A stretch of 64,000 nucleotides of DNA, taken from the NCBI RefSeq assembly GCF_014851565.1, contig NZ_JACVAA010000002.1, positions 186,001 through 250,000 on the forward strand, written 5' to 3'. Under the pieces are notes generated by a model that was not told where the DNA came from, searched no databases, and was given only the letters and a program-made list of their open reading frames with translations. Both the position numbers and the translations under genes were made by a program. Positions 17,592-29,626 of this stretch are shown in pieces. Within the stretch, counting starts at the first letter, position 1. Every line of letters starts with the position of its first letter. This stretch comes from Pseudomonas sp. PDM15. Its GTDB lineage: Bacteria > Pseudomonadota > Gammaproteobacteria > Pseudomonadales > Pseudomonadaceae.

Positions 17592-19328
17592 ATGCGTGCA
17601 TCCGCCTACAACCAACGCCTGCAGCGCGGCCAGCCACCCTCCTACCAGCGCCTGCAGGCGCATCTGGCCAAGGACGGAATGGAGCAGCCGGAACCGCAGA
17701 GCGTGCGCTGCGGCTGGGGCCGCCTGCTGCTGGGCCACACCTACCCGGACGCCGAGGCCCTGGCCAAGGCGCTGCAGGAAGAGCGCCCGGGTGAGCGTGA
17801 CATCGCCCTGTACGTGGCCGCGCCGCACCAGGTGCTGGCGCAGGCGCCGCAACAGCTGTTCCTCGACCCCTCCGACACCCTGCGCCTGTGGTTCACCGAT
17901 TACCGTCCGGCGCGCGACAGCTTCCGCGGATTTCGCATCCGTCGGGTACACAACGAGCAGGACTGGGAGGGCATCAACGGCCTCTACCTGCAGCGCGGCA
18001 TGCTGCCGATCGACACCGCGCAGCTGACCCCGCGCGAGGCCGGCGGGCCCGACTACTGGCTGGCAGAGGACGAGGTGGACGGCCGGGTGGTCGGCGCCGT
18101 GATGGGCCTCAACCATCGCGAAGCCTTCACCGACCCCGAGGGAGGCAGCAGCCTGTGGTGCCTGGCCGTGGCGCCGAACTGCCAGCGCCCCGGTGTTGGC
18201 GAAGCCTTGGTGCGGCACCTGGTCGAGCACTTCATGGGCCGCGGTCTGAACTACCTGGACCTGTCGGTGCTGCACGATAACGACAGCGCCAAGAGCCTGT
18301 ACGCCAAGCTCGGCTTCCGCGAACTGCCGACCTTCGCGGTGAAACGCCGCAACGGCATCAATCAGGCGCTGTTCCTCGGTCCGGGGCCGGAGGCGGAGCT
18401 CAACCCCTACGCGCGGATCATCGTCGACGAAGCCCGCCGCCGGGGTATCGAGGTGCGCGTGGACGATGCCGAAGGCGGCCTGTTCACGCTCGCCCAGGGT
18501 GGCCGGCGCATCCGCTGCCGCGAGTCGCTGTCCGACCTGACCACGGCGGTGAGCATGACCCTGTGCCAGGACAAACGCCTGACTCATCGCGCCCTGGAGC
18601 GCGCGGGCCTGCGTCAGCCGGCCCAGCGTCTGGCCGGCAGCAGCGAGGACAACGCCGCCTTTCTCGCCGAACACGGCAGCATCGTGGTCAAGCCGGTGGA
18701 CGGCGAACAGGGCCAGGGCGTGGCCGTCGACCTGCGCACGCCGCAGGCGGTGCAGGAAGCCATCGAGCGGGCCCGACGCTTCGACCAGCGCGTGCTGCTG
18801 GAGAGCTACCACCGTGGTCAGGACCTGCGCATCGTGGTGATCGGCTACCAGATGGTGGCCGCGGCCATCCGTCATCCGGCGGAGGTGATCGGCGACGGCG
18901 TACACACCATCGGCGCGCTGATCGAGGCGCAGAGTCGTCGGCGCCAGGCCGCCACTGGCGGCGAGAGCCGCATCCCGCTGGACGCCGAGACCCAGCGCAC
19001 CCTGCACGACGCCGGCTACGACTACTCCAGCGTGCTGCCCGCTGGCACCCGCCTGGCCGTGCGCAAGACCGCCAACCTGCACACCGGCGGCATCCTCGAA
19101 GACGTTACCGAGCGTCTGCACCCGACCCTGCGCAAGGCCGCTGAGCAGGCGGCGCGCGCCCTGGACATCCCGGTGGTGGGCCTGGACCTGTTGGTGGAAT
19201 CCGCCGAGAGCGAGGACTACGTGCTGATCGAGGCCAACGAGCGAGTCGGCCTGGCCAACCACCAGCCGCAGCCGACGGCCGAGCGCTTCATCGACCTGCT
19301 GTTCCCGCTAAGCCGCCGCCATCCGTGA
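17592..19328 (+). CDS. ngs: N-acetylglutaminylglutamine synthetase (GNAT plus ATP-grasp)
   Basis: A 578-residue fusion. Residues about 105-255 are a GNAT acetyltransferase (SLWCLAVAPNCQRPGVGEALVRHLVEHF, the acetyl-CoA loop QRPGVGEA). Residues about 275-575 are an ATP-grasp ligase (GSIVVKPVDGEQGQGVAVD lysine motif, and the C-terminal IEANERVG metal site). One polypeptide can therefore both acetylate glutamine and ligate a second glutamine, making the N-acetylglutaminylglutamine dipeptide amidated by the upstream enzyme. The start at ATG 17592 has AAGGAG eight bases upstream; an earlier in-frame ATG overlaps the previous stop and lacks an RBS. It is the middle gene of a tight three-gene operon. 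Confidence 0.92.
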   Translation: MRASAYNQRLQRGQPPSYQRLQAHLAKDGMEQPEPQSVRCGWGRLLLGHTYPDAEALAKALQEERPGERDIALYVAAPHQVLAQAPQQLFLDPSDTLRLWFTDYRPARDSFRGFRIRRVHNEQDWEGINGLYLQRGMLPIDTAQLTPREAGGPDYWLAEDEVDGRVVGAVMGLNHREAFTDPEGGSSLWCLAVAPNCQRPGVGEALVRHLVEHFMGRGLNYLDLSVLHDNDSAKSLYAKLGFRELPTFAVKRRNGINQALFLGPGPEAELNPYARIIVDEARRRGIEVRVDDAEGGLFTLAQGGRRIRCRESLSDLTTAVSMTLCQDKRLTHRALERAGLRQPAQRLAGSSEDNAAFLAEHGSIVVKPVDGEQGQGVAVDLRTPQAVQEAIERARRFDQRVLLESYHRGQDLRIVVIGYQMVAAAIRHPAEVIGDGVHTIGALIEAQSRRRQAATGGESRIPLDAETQRTLHDAGYDYSSVLPAGTRLAVRKTANLHTGGILEDVTERLHPTLRKAAEQAARALDIPVVGLDLLVESAESEDYVLIEANERVGLANHQPQPTAERFIDLLFPLSRRHP

Positions 19329-19342
19329 CCCGAGGAGGCCCT

Positions 19343-20539
19343 ATGCATCGCCTGCCCGAACCCGACCTGGCCTACCTGCGCCAGGTGCTGCTGGAGCTGC
19401 TGGCCATTCCCAGCCCCACCGGCTTCACCGACACCGTGGTGCGCTACGTGGCCGAGCGCCTGGAAGAGCTCGGCATCCCCTTCGAGCTGACCCGCCGCGG
19501 CACCATCCGCGCCACGCTCAAGGGTCGCCAGTCCAGCCCGGATCGGGCGGTGTCGGCGCACCTGGACACCATCGGCGCCATCGTCCGCGAGATCAAAGAC
19601 AGCGGCCGCCCGGCCCTGGCCCCGGTGGGCTGCTGGTCCAGCCGCTTCGCCGAGGGCAGCCGGGTCAGCCTGTTCACCGACAACGGCGTGCTGCGTGGCA
19701 GCGTGCTGCCGCTGATGGCCTCCGGGCACGCCTTCAACACCCAGGTCGACAGCCTGCCGGTGAGCTGGGAGCACATCGAGCTGCGTCTCGATGCCGCCTG
19801 CACCAGCCGCGCCGAGTGCGAGGCGCTGGGCGTCTCGGTGGGCGACTTCGTCGCCTTCGACCCGCTGCCCGAGTTCACCGAGAGCGGCCATATCAGCGCC
19901 CGCCACCTGGACGACAAGGCTGGCGTGGCGGCGCTGCTGGCGGCGCTCAAGGCGGTGACCGAGAGTGGCCTGGAGCCGCAGATCGACTGCCATCCACTGT
20001 TCACCATCACCGAGGAAGTCGGCTCCGGCGCCGCCGCCGCCCTGCCCTGGGACGTCAGCGAGTTCGTCGGCATCGACATCGCCCCGGTCGCCCCCGGCCA
20101 GCAGTCCAGCGAGCACGCGGTAAGCGTGGCCTTGCAGGATTCCGGCGGCCCCTACGACTATCACCTGTCGCGCCACCTGCTGCGTCTGGCCACCGAGGAC
20201 GACATCCCGGTGCGCCGCGATCTGTTCCGCTACTACCACAGCGACGCCCAGTCGGCCGTGACCGCCGGCCATGACATCCGTGTCGCCCTGCTCGCCTTCG
20301 GCTGCGACGCCACCCATGGCTACGAACGCACCCATATCGACAGCCTGGCCGCCCTCACCCGCCTGATCGGCGCCTACCTGCTCAGCCCGCCGGTATTCGC
20401 CAGCGACGCCCAGCCGGCCCGCGAGCACTCGCTGGAACGCTTCAGCCATCAGATCGAGCACGACGCGCAGATGGCCAGCGACACCCAGGTGCCCACCGTC
20501 GAGAGCGTGCTCGGAGCACGCGGCGAATCTTCCGACTAA
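19343..20539 (+). CDS. Osmoregulated M42-type metallopeptidase of the NAGGN operon
   Basis: A 398-residue M20/M42-clan metallopeptidase. Metal-binding and catalytic residues are visible in SAHLDTIGAI, HLDDKAGVAALLAAL and TITEEVGSG, with the later DSAQSA and CDATHGYERTH motifs. Proteins of this type are encoded next to NAGGN synthesis genes and probably degrade or recycle the dipeptide when osmotic pressure falls; the exact substrate is inferred. The start at ATG 19343 follows a perfect GAGGAGG and lies 14 bases after the synthetase stop. The C-terminal 45 residues (after SPPVFASDAQPA) look like a loose tail. Confidence 0.88.
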   Translation: MHRLPEPDLAYLRQVLLELLAIPSPTGFTDTVVRYVAERLEELGIPFELTRRGTIRATLKGRQSSPDRAVSAHLDTIGAIVREIKDSGRPALAPVGCWSSRFAEGSRVSLFTDNGVLRGSVLPLMASGHAFNTQVDSLPVSWEHIELRLDAACTSRAECEALGVSVGDFVAFDPLPEFTESGHISARHLDDKAGVAALLAALKAVTESGLEPQIDCHPLFTITEEVGSGAAAALPWDVSEFVGIDIAPVAPGQQSSEHAVSVALQDSGGPYDYHLSRHLLRLATEDDIPVRRDLFRYYHSDAQSAVTAGHDIRVALLAFGCDATHGYERTHIDSLAALTRLIGAYLLSPPVFASDAQPAREHSLERFSHQIEHDAQMASDTQVPTVESVLGARGESSD

Positions 20540-20629
20540 GCTTCAGCGCAGGGCCGCGCAGGCTCTGCAATGCTCTCTTGATGCCTGGGCGGCAACTAGG
20601 CAAAGTGCAGGCAATAACCAATAAGAAGC

Positions 20630-23395
<2,766 letters not shown>

Positions 23396-23456
23396 CATGG
23401 CCGCCCACCGCCGAGTCTGTTGAAAGGCCCGCGCAGAAACTGGCCCAGGAGCCACC

Positions 23457-23687
23457 ATGCTGATCCCCCACCAGATGCTCGAAGCCGAGACCCTGACCCG
23501 CCTGCTGGAAGACTTCGTCACCCGCGAAGGCACCGACAACGGCGACGAAACGCCGCTGGATACCCGCGTCGAGCGGGCCCGCCGCGCGCTGGAAAAAGGC
23601 CAGGCGGTGATCGCCTTCGACCCGGACAGCCAGCAGTGCCAGCTGATGCTGCGCGAGGAAGTGCCGAAGGAGTGGCTGGAGGACTAG
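23457..23687 (+). CDS. YheU family protein (UPF0270)
   Basis: A 76-residue protein with the YheU/UPF0270 pattern: MLIPHQMLEAETLTRLLEDFVTREGTD at the start and LEKGQAVIAFDPDSQQCQL near the end. The family is widespread in gammaproteobacteria; its function is unknown. ATG 23457 has GGAG six bases upstream. It follows the hybrid kinase by 61 bases and may be read from the same transcript. Confidence 0.9.
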   Translation: MLIPHQMLEAETLTRLLEDFVTREGTDNGDETPLDTRVERARRALEKGQAVIAFDPDSQQCQLMLREEVPKEWLED

Positions 23688-23702
23688 CGGCCCGGGTGAC
23701 CG

Positions 23703-24035
23703 CTACTGACTGGTGAAGCGCGGGCCGAACAGGATGACGCCGGCCCCGATCAGACACAGCAGCGCGCCCAGCCAGTCCGACGCCAGCGGCCGGGTGCGCT
23801 CGATCACCCCCAGCCAGAGCAGCGAAGCCACCACGTAGACCCCGCCATAAGCGGCATAGGCACGCCCGGCATAGGCCGCCTCGACGCGGGTCAGCAGCAG
23901 GGCGAACAGGGTCAGGCTCAGCAGGCCGGGGGCGATCCACCAGGCGCTCTTGCCCAGACGCAGCCACATCCAGAAGGCGTAGCAGCCACCGATCTCGAAC
24001 AGCGCAGCAAGAAAGAACCAGAAATAGTTGGGCAT
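23703..24035 (-). CDS. YnfA family small membrane protein (UPF0060)
   Basis: A 110-residue integral membrane protein with four predicted helices, matching the YnfA/UPF0060 family by [26 protein letters not shown], the conserved [18 protein letters not shown] and a terminal [10 protein letters not shown]. YnfA proteins belong to the small multidrug resistance superfamily and have been linked to efflux in some enterobacteria; dimer formation is expected. The frame runs on upstream to 24242 but I start it at ATG 24035, the family's usual N terminus. It begins 11 bases after the stop of the upstream minus-strand gene, so the two are probably cotranscribed. Confidence 0.9.
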   Translation of the reverse strand: MPNYFWFFLAALFEIGGCYAFWMWLRLGKSAWWIAPGLLSLTLFALLLTRVEAAYAGRAYAAYGGVYVVASLLWLGVIERTRPLASDWLGALLCLIGAGVILFGPRFTSQ

Positions 24036-24046
24036 GGCGTTGTCCG

Positions 24047-24475
24047 TCAGCCGCGCAGGCTGCCCTCGCGCTCCCACACGCAGCGCATGCGCAGGTCTTC
24101 TTCCTGGGGGCTGTGGAAGCCGCTCTCGGACTCCCAGCGGAAGGTGTGCAGGCCGTTCAGCTCGGTTTCCAGGTGCACCACGGCGCTGGCCCAGTACAGG
24201 CGCTTGAGCAGCGCCTCGAACTCCTTGACCCACAGCGCCCACTCGTACTCGATGGCCTGGTAGCTGGCGCCGAAGTGGATCACCTGGGTCTGGTACAGGC
24301 CCTCGCCCTCGGTGCCGCAGAAGGAGAACATCTCGCGGCCGAGGAACGGCCAGGCGTCGCCGTCGGGCAGCTGCTGCAGCACCCGGCGATTGGTGCCACG
24401 GCGCAACTGGCGTTGCTCGCGGTCACCGGACGGCCAGTCGCGGATGCAGCCATAGACGATGGATTCGGACTCCAC
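24047..24475 (-). CDS. Conserved hypothetical protein
   Basis: I do not recognise this 142-residue soluble protein. It has no signal peptide or membrane helix, is rich in aromatic residues ([37 protein letters not shown]) and acidic overall, with a central [13 protein letters not shown] segment. The coding frame has normal Pseudomonas codon use. It lies directly upstream of the YnfA gene (11 bases), an operon-like arrangement. A fold with beta strands followed by a long helix seems likely. Confidence 0.7.
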   Translation of the reverse strand: MESESIVYGCIRDWPSGDREQRQLRRGTNRRVLQQLPDGDAWPFLGREMFSFCGTEGEGLYQTQVIHFGASYQAIEYEWALWVKEFEALLKRLYWASAVVHLETELNGLHTFRWESESGFHSPQEEDLRMRCVWEREGSLRG

Positions 24476-24572
24476 GCGGGTACTCCAGAAAGTGCAGGCT
24501 GCCTTCTAACACAGGGCATCGGCCCTGCAAAGGAACCAGTGCGCCGCTTGCGGAAAAACCGCGGCGCCGGCC

Positions 24573-25733
24573 CTAGGCCGGACGCTTCGGCGTACGAAGG
24601 GCCCAGGCGATGACGGTCATCAACACGCCCAGGCCGATCAGCACCATGAACGGCGCCTGGTAGTGGCCGGCCAGGTCGCGACCGAGGCCGGCCAGGATCG
24701 GCGCCAGGCAGGCCATGCAGTAGCCGGCGCAGAGCATCATCGCGGTCCAGCGGCTGACCGCCAGCGGCGTATGCACCTCGTACAGTGGCAGCACCAGCGA
24801 CAGGGCGAAGGAGCCGCTGAGGGCGAAGCCCATCAGCACCGCCCAAACCTCGGGCAGCAGGGTCGGCTGGAAGGTGATCATGGTCAGGCACAAGGTCAGG
24901 CTCAGGCCGCAGGCCACCAGCAGCGGCTGCCGAATATCGAAGCGCTGGGCCAGCCAGGGCATCAGCCAGGAACTGGGCAGGCCGACCAGCATGAACAGGC
25001 TGAACAGACCGTTGCTGTACAGCAGACTCAGCCCGGCCTCGTGGTAGCGCGCCACCAGCCAGGTGGCCATGGTGTAGAAGAAGCCGGCCTGAATGGCGAA
25101 GAAGCCGGTCACCAGCCAGGCCCGTGGTTCGCGCCAGGGCAGGCCCTGGCCATCGCTGGCGACGGCCTCTTCGGTGCGGTTCGGCAGGCGCAGCCAGAGC
25201 AGGCCGGCGAGCAGGGCCGGCAGGAACCAGGCGGCCAGGCCCAGACTCCAGTCATCGCCCAGGTTCTGGGTCAGCGGCACGGTGAGCACCGCACCGCCGG
25301 CACCACCGATGGCCATGCTGAAGGAATACCAGCCGACCACCTGGCCGACATGATCCCGGAAGTGCCGCTTGATGAAGCCGGACAACAGCGGCCCGGCCAC
25401 GGCGATGCCGGCGCCGAGCAGCACGGCGCTGCCGATCAGCAGCACGCTGGCGTGGCCGCCGATGCGCAGTAGCAGGGCCAGCATGATCAGCCCCAGGCAG
25501 CAGGTGATGGTGCGTTCCAGGCCGAAGCGCACGGCCAGGCGCGGCGCCAGTGGCGCCAGCAGGCCCATGCACAGGACCGGCAAGGCGGTGGTCAGGCTGA
25601 TCAGGCCGCGACTCAGCGACAGCTCGGCGGCGATGCGTTCGATCAGCGGGGCGAAGGAGGTGATGCCGGGGCGCAGGTTGATCGCCGCCAACACCAGCGC
25701 CAGCATCAGCAGAGCCCGGGATACAGGTTTCAC
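24573..25733 (-). CDS. MFS transporter, CynX/NimT-like
   Basis: A 386-residue major facilitator with 12 hydrophobic helices. The first half carries LRPGITSFAPLIERIAAELSLSRG, strongly typical of the CynX/NimT (cyanate / 2-nitroimidazole) subfamily, and LALVLAAINLRPG is its hallmark first helix. Helix 2-3 loop residues (GLLAPLAPRLAVRFGLER) are in place. The transported compound is unknown; relatives export toxic compounds or import cyanate. Single gene; no cyanase or regulator is beside it. Confidence 0.88.
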   Translation of the reverse strand: MKPVSRALLMLALVLAAINLRPGITSFAPLIERIAAELSLSRGLISLTTALPVLCMGLLAPLAPRLAVRFGLERTITCCLGLIMLALLLRIGGHASVLLIGSAVLLGAGIAVAGPLLSGFIKRHFRDHVGQVVGWYSFSMAIGGAGGAVLTVPLTQNLGDDWSLGLAAWFLPALLAGLLWLRLPNRTEEAVASDGQGLPWREPRAWLVTGFFAIQAGFFYTMATWLVARYHEAGLSLLYSNGLFSLFMLVGLPSSWLMPWLAQRFDIRQPLLVACGLSLTLCLTMITFQPTLLPEVWAVLMGFALSGSFALSLVLPLYEVHTPLAVSRWTAMMLCAGYCMACLAPILAGLGRDLAGHYQAPFMVLIGLGVLMTVIAWALRTPKRPA

Positions 25734-25841
25734 GGTACATCCAACAGCATGGCGGCCGGTCCGGCCGGGGCAGCAACCCTACTCCCCGGCGGACGCCTCA
25801 GGCAAGACTTGGGGCGGAAAAATCTGACCGCCCAGACAGCA

Positions 25842-26801
25842 TCAATGGAACGGGAAGATGTAGTTCATCCACGCCGCCATGCGCAGCAGGATCTTGCGCA
25901 TCACCGCCACATGGTGGAAGTGCTCACTATAGAGCGCCGCCTGGCCATAGGCGCCACCCGGCACCAGGGCGCGGTACTTCTCGAAGTCGGGATCGTCGAT
26001 CTCGATCTGCACCGGTACCCGTCCTGGAGGCGGCGAGCCGGTGAAGCCGACCAGATTACCGGAGGGCTGTACTTGGCCCTCCGCGATCACCCCGACCACC
26101 GTCTTGACCTTGCCGCTGAAGACCTCGCCGGGAATGCCGTCGAAGGCCACTTCGGCCTCGTCGCCCACGGTCAGGCGCAGCTGGCTGTTCTGGCGCATCC
26201 ACGCGACGAAGTAATGACTTTCAGCCGGCACGAACACCATCGAAGGCCGCAGCGGCAACCTGGCCGCATACATGCCCGGACGCAGCGAGACGTGGGTGAC
26301 GAAGCCGTCCGACGGGGCGCGAACCGTGGTGTTGTCCAGCTCGTACTGGGCGATGTTGATCTGCCCCTGCAGGTCATCCACCCGTGCGGTGGCGATATCC
26401 AGGTCGCGGCGATTGCCGACGTTGCGCTTGACCAGCTCGCTGGCACGGAACTGATCGGCCTTGGCCGAGACCATCTGCGCTTTCAGCGACTTCAGTTTGT
26501 TCTCGAACGGGATCGGGTCCAGGCGGAACAGCACATCACCTTTCTTCAGCGCCTGGTTGCCCTGCACCGGCACTTCGATCACGCGGCCACTGACAACCGG
26601 GATCACTGGCGTCGAAACGAAATACATCCGGCTCACTTCCGAGTACGGATGGTTGTAGTTCATGAGGAAGATCAGTGCGCCAATCAGCACTATCCCACCC
26701 AGGGCGGCGGTGGGTACCGACCATTTGTTCAGCGGGATGCGGAAGATCTTGAAGATGGCAACGCAAATGGCGGTGTAGGTCAGTATCAGTAGAAGATCCA
26801 T
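25842..26801 (-). CDS. HlyD-family membrane fusion protein (YiaV-like)
   Basis: A 319-residue periplasmic adaptor. Two hydrophobic segments at the N terminus (about 3-22 and 30-48) anchor it. The biotinyl-lipoyl-like halves flank a short helical hairpin: VSGRVIEVPVQGNQALKKGDVLFRLD and NTTVRAPSDGFVTHVSLRPGMY; the beta-barrel part follows (VGDEAEVAFDGIPGEVFSGKVKTV). This is the EmrA/AaeA/YiaV type. It starts three bases after the stop of the DUF3302 gene, the same pair as yiaW-yiaV in E. coli. No transporter subunit or outer-membrane channel is adjacent, so its partner must be encoded elsewhere. Confidence 0.9.
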   Translation of the reverse strand: MDLLLILTYTAICVAIFKIFRIPLNKWSVPTAALGGIVLIGALIFLMNYNHPYSEVSRMYFVSTPVIPVVSGRVIEVPVQGNQALKKGDVLFRLDPIPFENKLKSLKAQMVSAKADQFRASELVKRNVGNRRDLDIATARVDDLQGQINIAQYELDNTTVRAPSDGFVTHVSLRPGMYAARLPLRPSMVFVPAESHYFVAWMRQNSQLRLTVGDEAEVAFDGIPGEVFSGKVKTVVGVIAEGQVQPSGNLVGFTGSPPPGRVPVQIEIDDPDFEKYRALVPGGAYGQAALYSEHFHHVAVMRKILLRMAAWMNYIFPFH

Positions 26802-26804
26802 GGC

Positions 26805-27173
26805 TTACACCTCCTGTACCGGTGCGGATTCGACCGGCGGCTCGCCAGCGCCCTGGCGCTGTTCCAGTACTTGCAGACGCTCACGCAGTTCGGCGACCTG
26901 CTGCTCCAGGCCCGCCACATGGCTCTCGGTGGACTTGCCATCGCTGAAGCCCCAGCCACGGTCGGGGCGATAGAGCGTGGCCCAGATCCACAGGAACGGC
27001 CACAGCGCATGCAGGGTGAACAGGCTGACCCAGCCGGTGGCGTGGATCGCATCCTGGTGCGGATGCTTGCGGTGCACCGCGATCTCGTAAGGGATGTCGT
27101 GAATCACGATGATGCCGTAGAACAGCACCAGCCCCACGAACACCAGCAGGCCAAGCGCAAAATAGTCGAGCAT
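26805..27173 (-). CDS. DUF3302 small membrane protein (YiaW-like)
   Basis: A 122-residue inner-membrane protein with two helices (about 3-23, in LDYFALGLLVFVGLVLFYGI, and about 45-65, in SLFTLHALWPFLWIWATLY) and the conserved DUF3302 loop HDIPYEIAVHRKHPHQDAIH between them. The C-terminal part is a short coiled coil (GLEQQVAELRERLQVLEQR) in the cytoplasm. Start at ATG 27173, with GGGGAG seven bases upstream; the frame extends eight codons further without support. It forms a bicistronic unit with the HlyD-type gene. Confidence 0.87.
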   Translation of the reverse strand: MLDYFALGLLVFVGLVLFYGIIVIHDIPYEIAVHRKHPHQDAIHATGWVSLFTLHALWPFLWIWATLYRPDRGWGFSDGKSTESHVAGLEQQVAELRERLQVLEQRQGAGEPPVESAPVQEV

Positions 27174-27417
27174 GTGGATCTCCCCAGAAACAACCAAATC
27201 GGTTGAAAGGCTAGCCAGAATCGGTCAAGCGTCGAGTGGCATAGCGTTTCGCCAGCTTTTTCCCGCTAACGCAGAGCATACGAGGCGTGAAGCGGTGAAA
27301 AAGAGCCTGAACTCGCCTCGAACAATGCCGGTTCGCTGTATATAGTGCTAGCTCATGTAACCAAGCATTTCCCTGCTCCAGTTCCATTAATAAGAAAGCT
27401 GCCGCCAACAGCCCGGA

Positions 27418-29607
27418 ATGTCGACGATGAAAACAACTAAAGACAAAGACGCAGATTCTACCGTTTCCGAACCACGCACCGTTGCACATACCGAGATCGA
27501 AGCCCTGCCCCTGCCGGTCAGCAATTCCCTGCAGGTCGGTGGCGAGCAGTACATGTATTTCACCGAGCGCGACATCGACCGCATCCTAGAGAATCTGGAC
27601 GGCTTGCGCGAGCGAGTATTTCCCAAGCTGCACGGCGAAGACGCCCTCGATGCGCTCCACGCCCAGCACTTCCCATCGGTGTGCCTGATCGGCCTCGGCC
27701 GCTGCGGCTCCAACATTGCCCTGGACGTGGCCTCGCTGGTGTACAACGCGCGTCGCTTCTACCTCAACGAATTCAGCAACCAGGAAAAGAACGGCGGCGA
27801 GCAGCGCCCGGCCGGCTGGCTGCGCAGCAACCTGCGCCTGTCCGGCAGCCGCGCCGCCAAGCCGGTATTCCTGATCGAGCCGCTGGTGATGCTGGGCGAC
27901 CTGGACAAGGACATCGAGGGACGCATCCGCTTCTCGCGCAAGGCAGAGACCAGCGGCTTCCTCGACGACTACAGCAAGATGAAGATCATGGACCTGTCCG
28001 AGGTCCACGCCGGTGGCGCCGGTAACGCGCCGATCCTCGGCCAGTACCTGGCCAAGATCATCCTCAACAAGGATACCCAGCGCTTCTCCAACGCCGACTG
28101 GAAGTTCATCCACAGCTACCTGATCGACTCCTGCGGCATCAAGGCCAACCAGTCGCGCCTGTACTTCTACATCTTCAGCGCTGGCGGCGGCACCGGCTCG
28201 GGCATGGCCTCGGAATTCGGCCTGGCCCAGCAGTTCGCCTACATGAGCAAGACCTTCGAGACCAAGCAGGAGAGCAGCAGCGAGGATAACCGCGGCCACT
28301 CCTTCGTCTTCGAGCCGATCTTCACCAGCGGCATCTGCATCCTGCCGAACATCTCCGATCAGCGCATCGAGATGTCCGAGGCCCTGCACATCAACGCCGG
28401 CCGCCTGTTGTGCAAGTACCTCGCCGAAGAGTGGGACTTCTCCTACAACTTCGACAGCGAGGAAACCGGTGAAGAAAGCGTGATGCGCCGCATCCGCCCA
28501 TGGAACGCCATGATGCTGATCTCCAACGACATCATGCGCTACGCCGAGGAGAGCGACGGCGGCAACGTGCAGAACATCGACGTGAACGCCATGGAACGCC
28601 ACGCCAACCAGTACATCTCGCAGCAGATCTTCAACATCCTCACCGCCCAGGCGGTGACCACCGACTACGACCAGAACTACTTCCGCCGTGCCGGCATCGA
28701 CATCGGCGAGACCATTCGCCTCGACGCCAACGACCTGTTCATGAGCCTGGCCGGCCCGGTGGCCGTGGCCTATGCAGAATCCGTGGTGGCCGAGCAGACA
28801 CCGCCGACCACCACCGAGAAGTTCAAGGTATTCGAGAAGGAGCAGCCCAAGCTCAACATCGACGACCTGTTCTTCCGCTCTATCGATCTACCGCACTTCA
28901 ACAAGGTGACCCAGGCCATCGAGGGCATCAGCCTGCTGCCGATCGAGGCCAAGCGCTACCGCGCGGCCCTGGAGCAGTACAAGAAGTCCAACTTCGACGC
29001 CAGCGCCCTGAGCGACCTGCACTTCTTCAAGAACTGCTCCTCGGTGGTGTCGATCGTCTCTCTGCCGAAGGACTACAAGCTGTCCTACATGGACCTGAAC
29101 CGACTCAAGACCCACCTCAACAGCCTGTTCCCCAACACCACCCTGAAGCGCTACGCCCTGGTGATCGGCGCCTCGGCCAACCTGTCGCTGACCACGCTGA
29201 TCGTCAAGAGCCCGTGCCTGTCGGACGACTTCCTGACCCTGATCGTGGCCTTCATCAAGCGCTGCTTCGCCCGCGACCAGTACCGCTACGACGAGAGCCT
29301 GGACAACGCCATGCTCGACTTCATCGTCTCCGAGGAGTTCGACGAGGCGCGAATCGAGGCCATGCTCAACGAGTACGAAAACCCGGCGAAGATCCTCGAC
29401 ACCAACTGGTACGCGATCAAGCCGATGTACGAGAAGAAGTACCGCGAACTGATCCACGACCAGGACAAGTTCGTCTCGATCAACGACATCCGCCTGTCCC
29501 GCGACAGCGTGAAGAAAGCCATCAAGTACCTGCGCGAGATCTACCGCCACCGCGTCGGCAAGACCCGGGTCATTTCGCTTAATGACTATGAAGGGTGCAA
29601 GGACTGA
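27418..29607 (+). CDS. FtsZ/tubulin-superfamily GTPase-like protein
   Basis: A 729-residue protein with the two nucleotide-binding signatures of the FtsZ/tubulin fold. IGLGRCGSNIA (residues 91-101) corresponds to the T1 GxGxxGxN loop, and AGGGTGSGMASE contains the T4 signature GGGTGSG at 256-262. The interval between them, about 165 residues, is roughly twice that of FtsZ, and the C-terminal half (about 400-729) is an extra region I cannot match. It is therefore neither FtsZ nor TubZ but a diverged family; bacterial FtsZ-like families proposed to act in membrane remodelling are known from comparative genomics (Makarova and Koonin). It stands alone, with about 240 AT-richer bases upstream and a strong terminator downstream. 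Codon use is core-like. Start at ATG 27418 or 27427. Confidence 0.8.
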   Translation: MSTMKTTKDKDADSTVSEPRTVAHTEIEALPLPVSNSLQVGGEQYMYFTERDIDRILENLDGLRERVFPKLHGEDALDALHAQHFPSVCLIGLGRCGSNIALDVASLVYNARRFYLNEFSNQEKNGGEQRPAGWLRSNLRLSGSRAAKPVFLIEPLVMLGDLDKDIEGRIRFSRKAETSGFLDDYSKMKIMDLSEVHAGGAGNAPILGQYLAKIILNKDTQRFSNADWKFIHSYLIDSCGIKANQSRLYFYIFSAGGGTGSGMASEFGLAQQFAYMSKTFETKQESSSEDNRGHSFVFEPIFTSGICILPNISDQRIEMSEALHINAGRLLCKYLAEEWDFSYNFDSEETGEESVMRRIRPWNAMMLISNDIMRYAEESDGGNVQNIDVNAMERHANQYISQQIFNILTAQAVTTDYDQNYFRRAGIDIGETIRLDANDLFMSLAGPVAVAYAESVVAEQTPPTTTEKFKVFEKEQPKLNIDDLFFRSIDLPHFNKVTQAIEGISLLPIEAKRYRAALEQYKKSNFDASALSDLHFFKNCSSVVSIVSLPKDYKLSYMDLNRLKTHLNSLFPNTTLKRYALVIGASANLSLTTLIVKSPCLSDDFLTLIVAFIKRCFARDQYRYDESLDNAMLDFIVSEEFDEARIEAMLNEYENPAKILDTNWYAIKPMYEKKYRELIHDQDKFVSINDIRLSRDSVKKAIKYLREIYRHRVGKTRVISLNDYEGCKD

Positions 29608-29626
29608 CGCTGGGATCGGAGCTAAT

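Noticed and set aside
17355..19262. 635-codon open frame antisense to the NAGGN synthetase
   Set aside because: It mirrors the codon bias of ngs; the sense strand has two recognisable domains and a good RBS.
24567..24581. Palindrome CCGGCC-CTA-GGCCGG at the MFS gene stop as a terminator
   Set aside because: It overlaps the stop codon and has no U-run, so termination is not supported.
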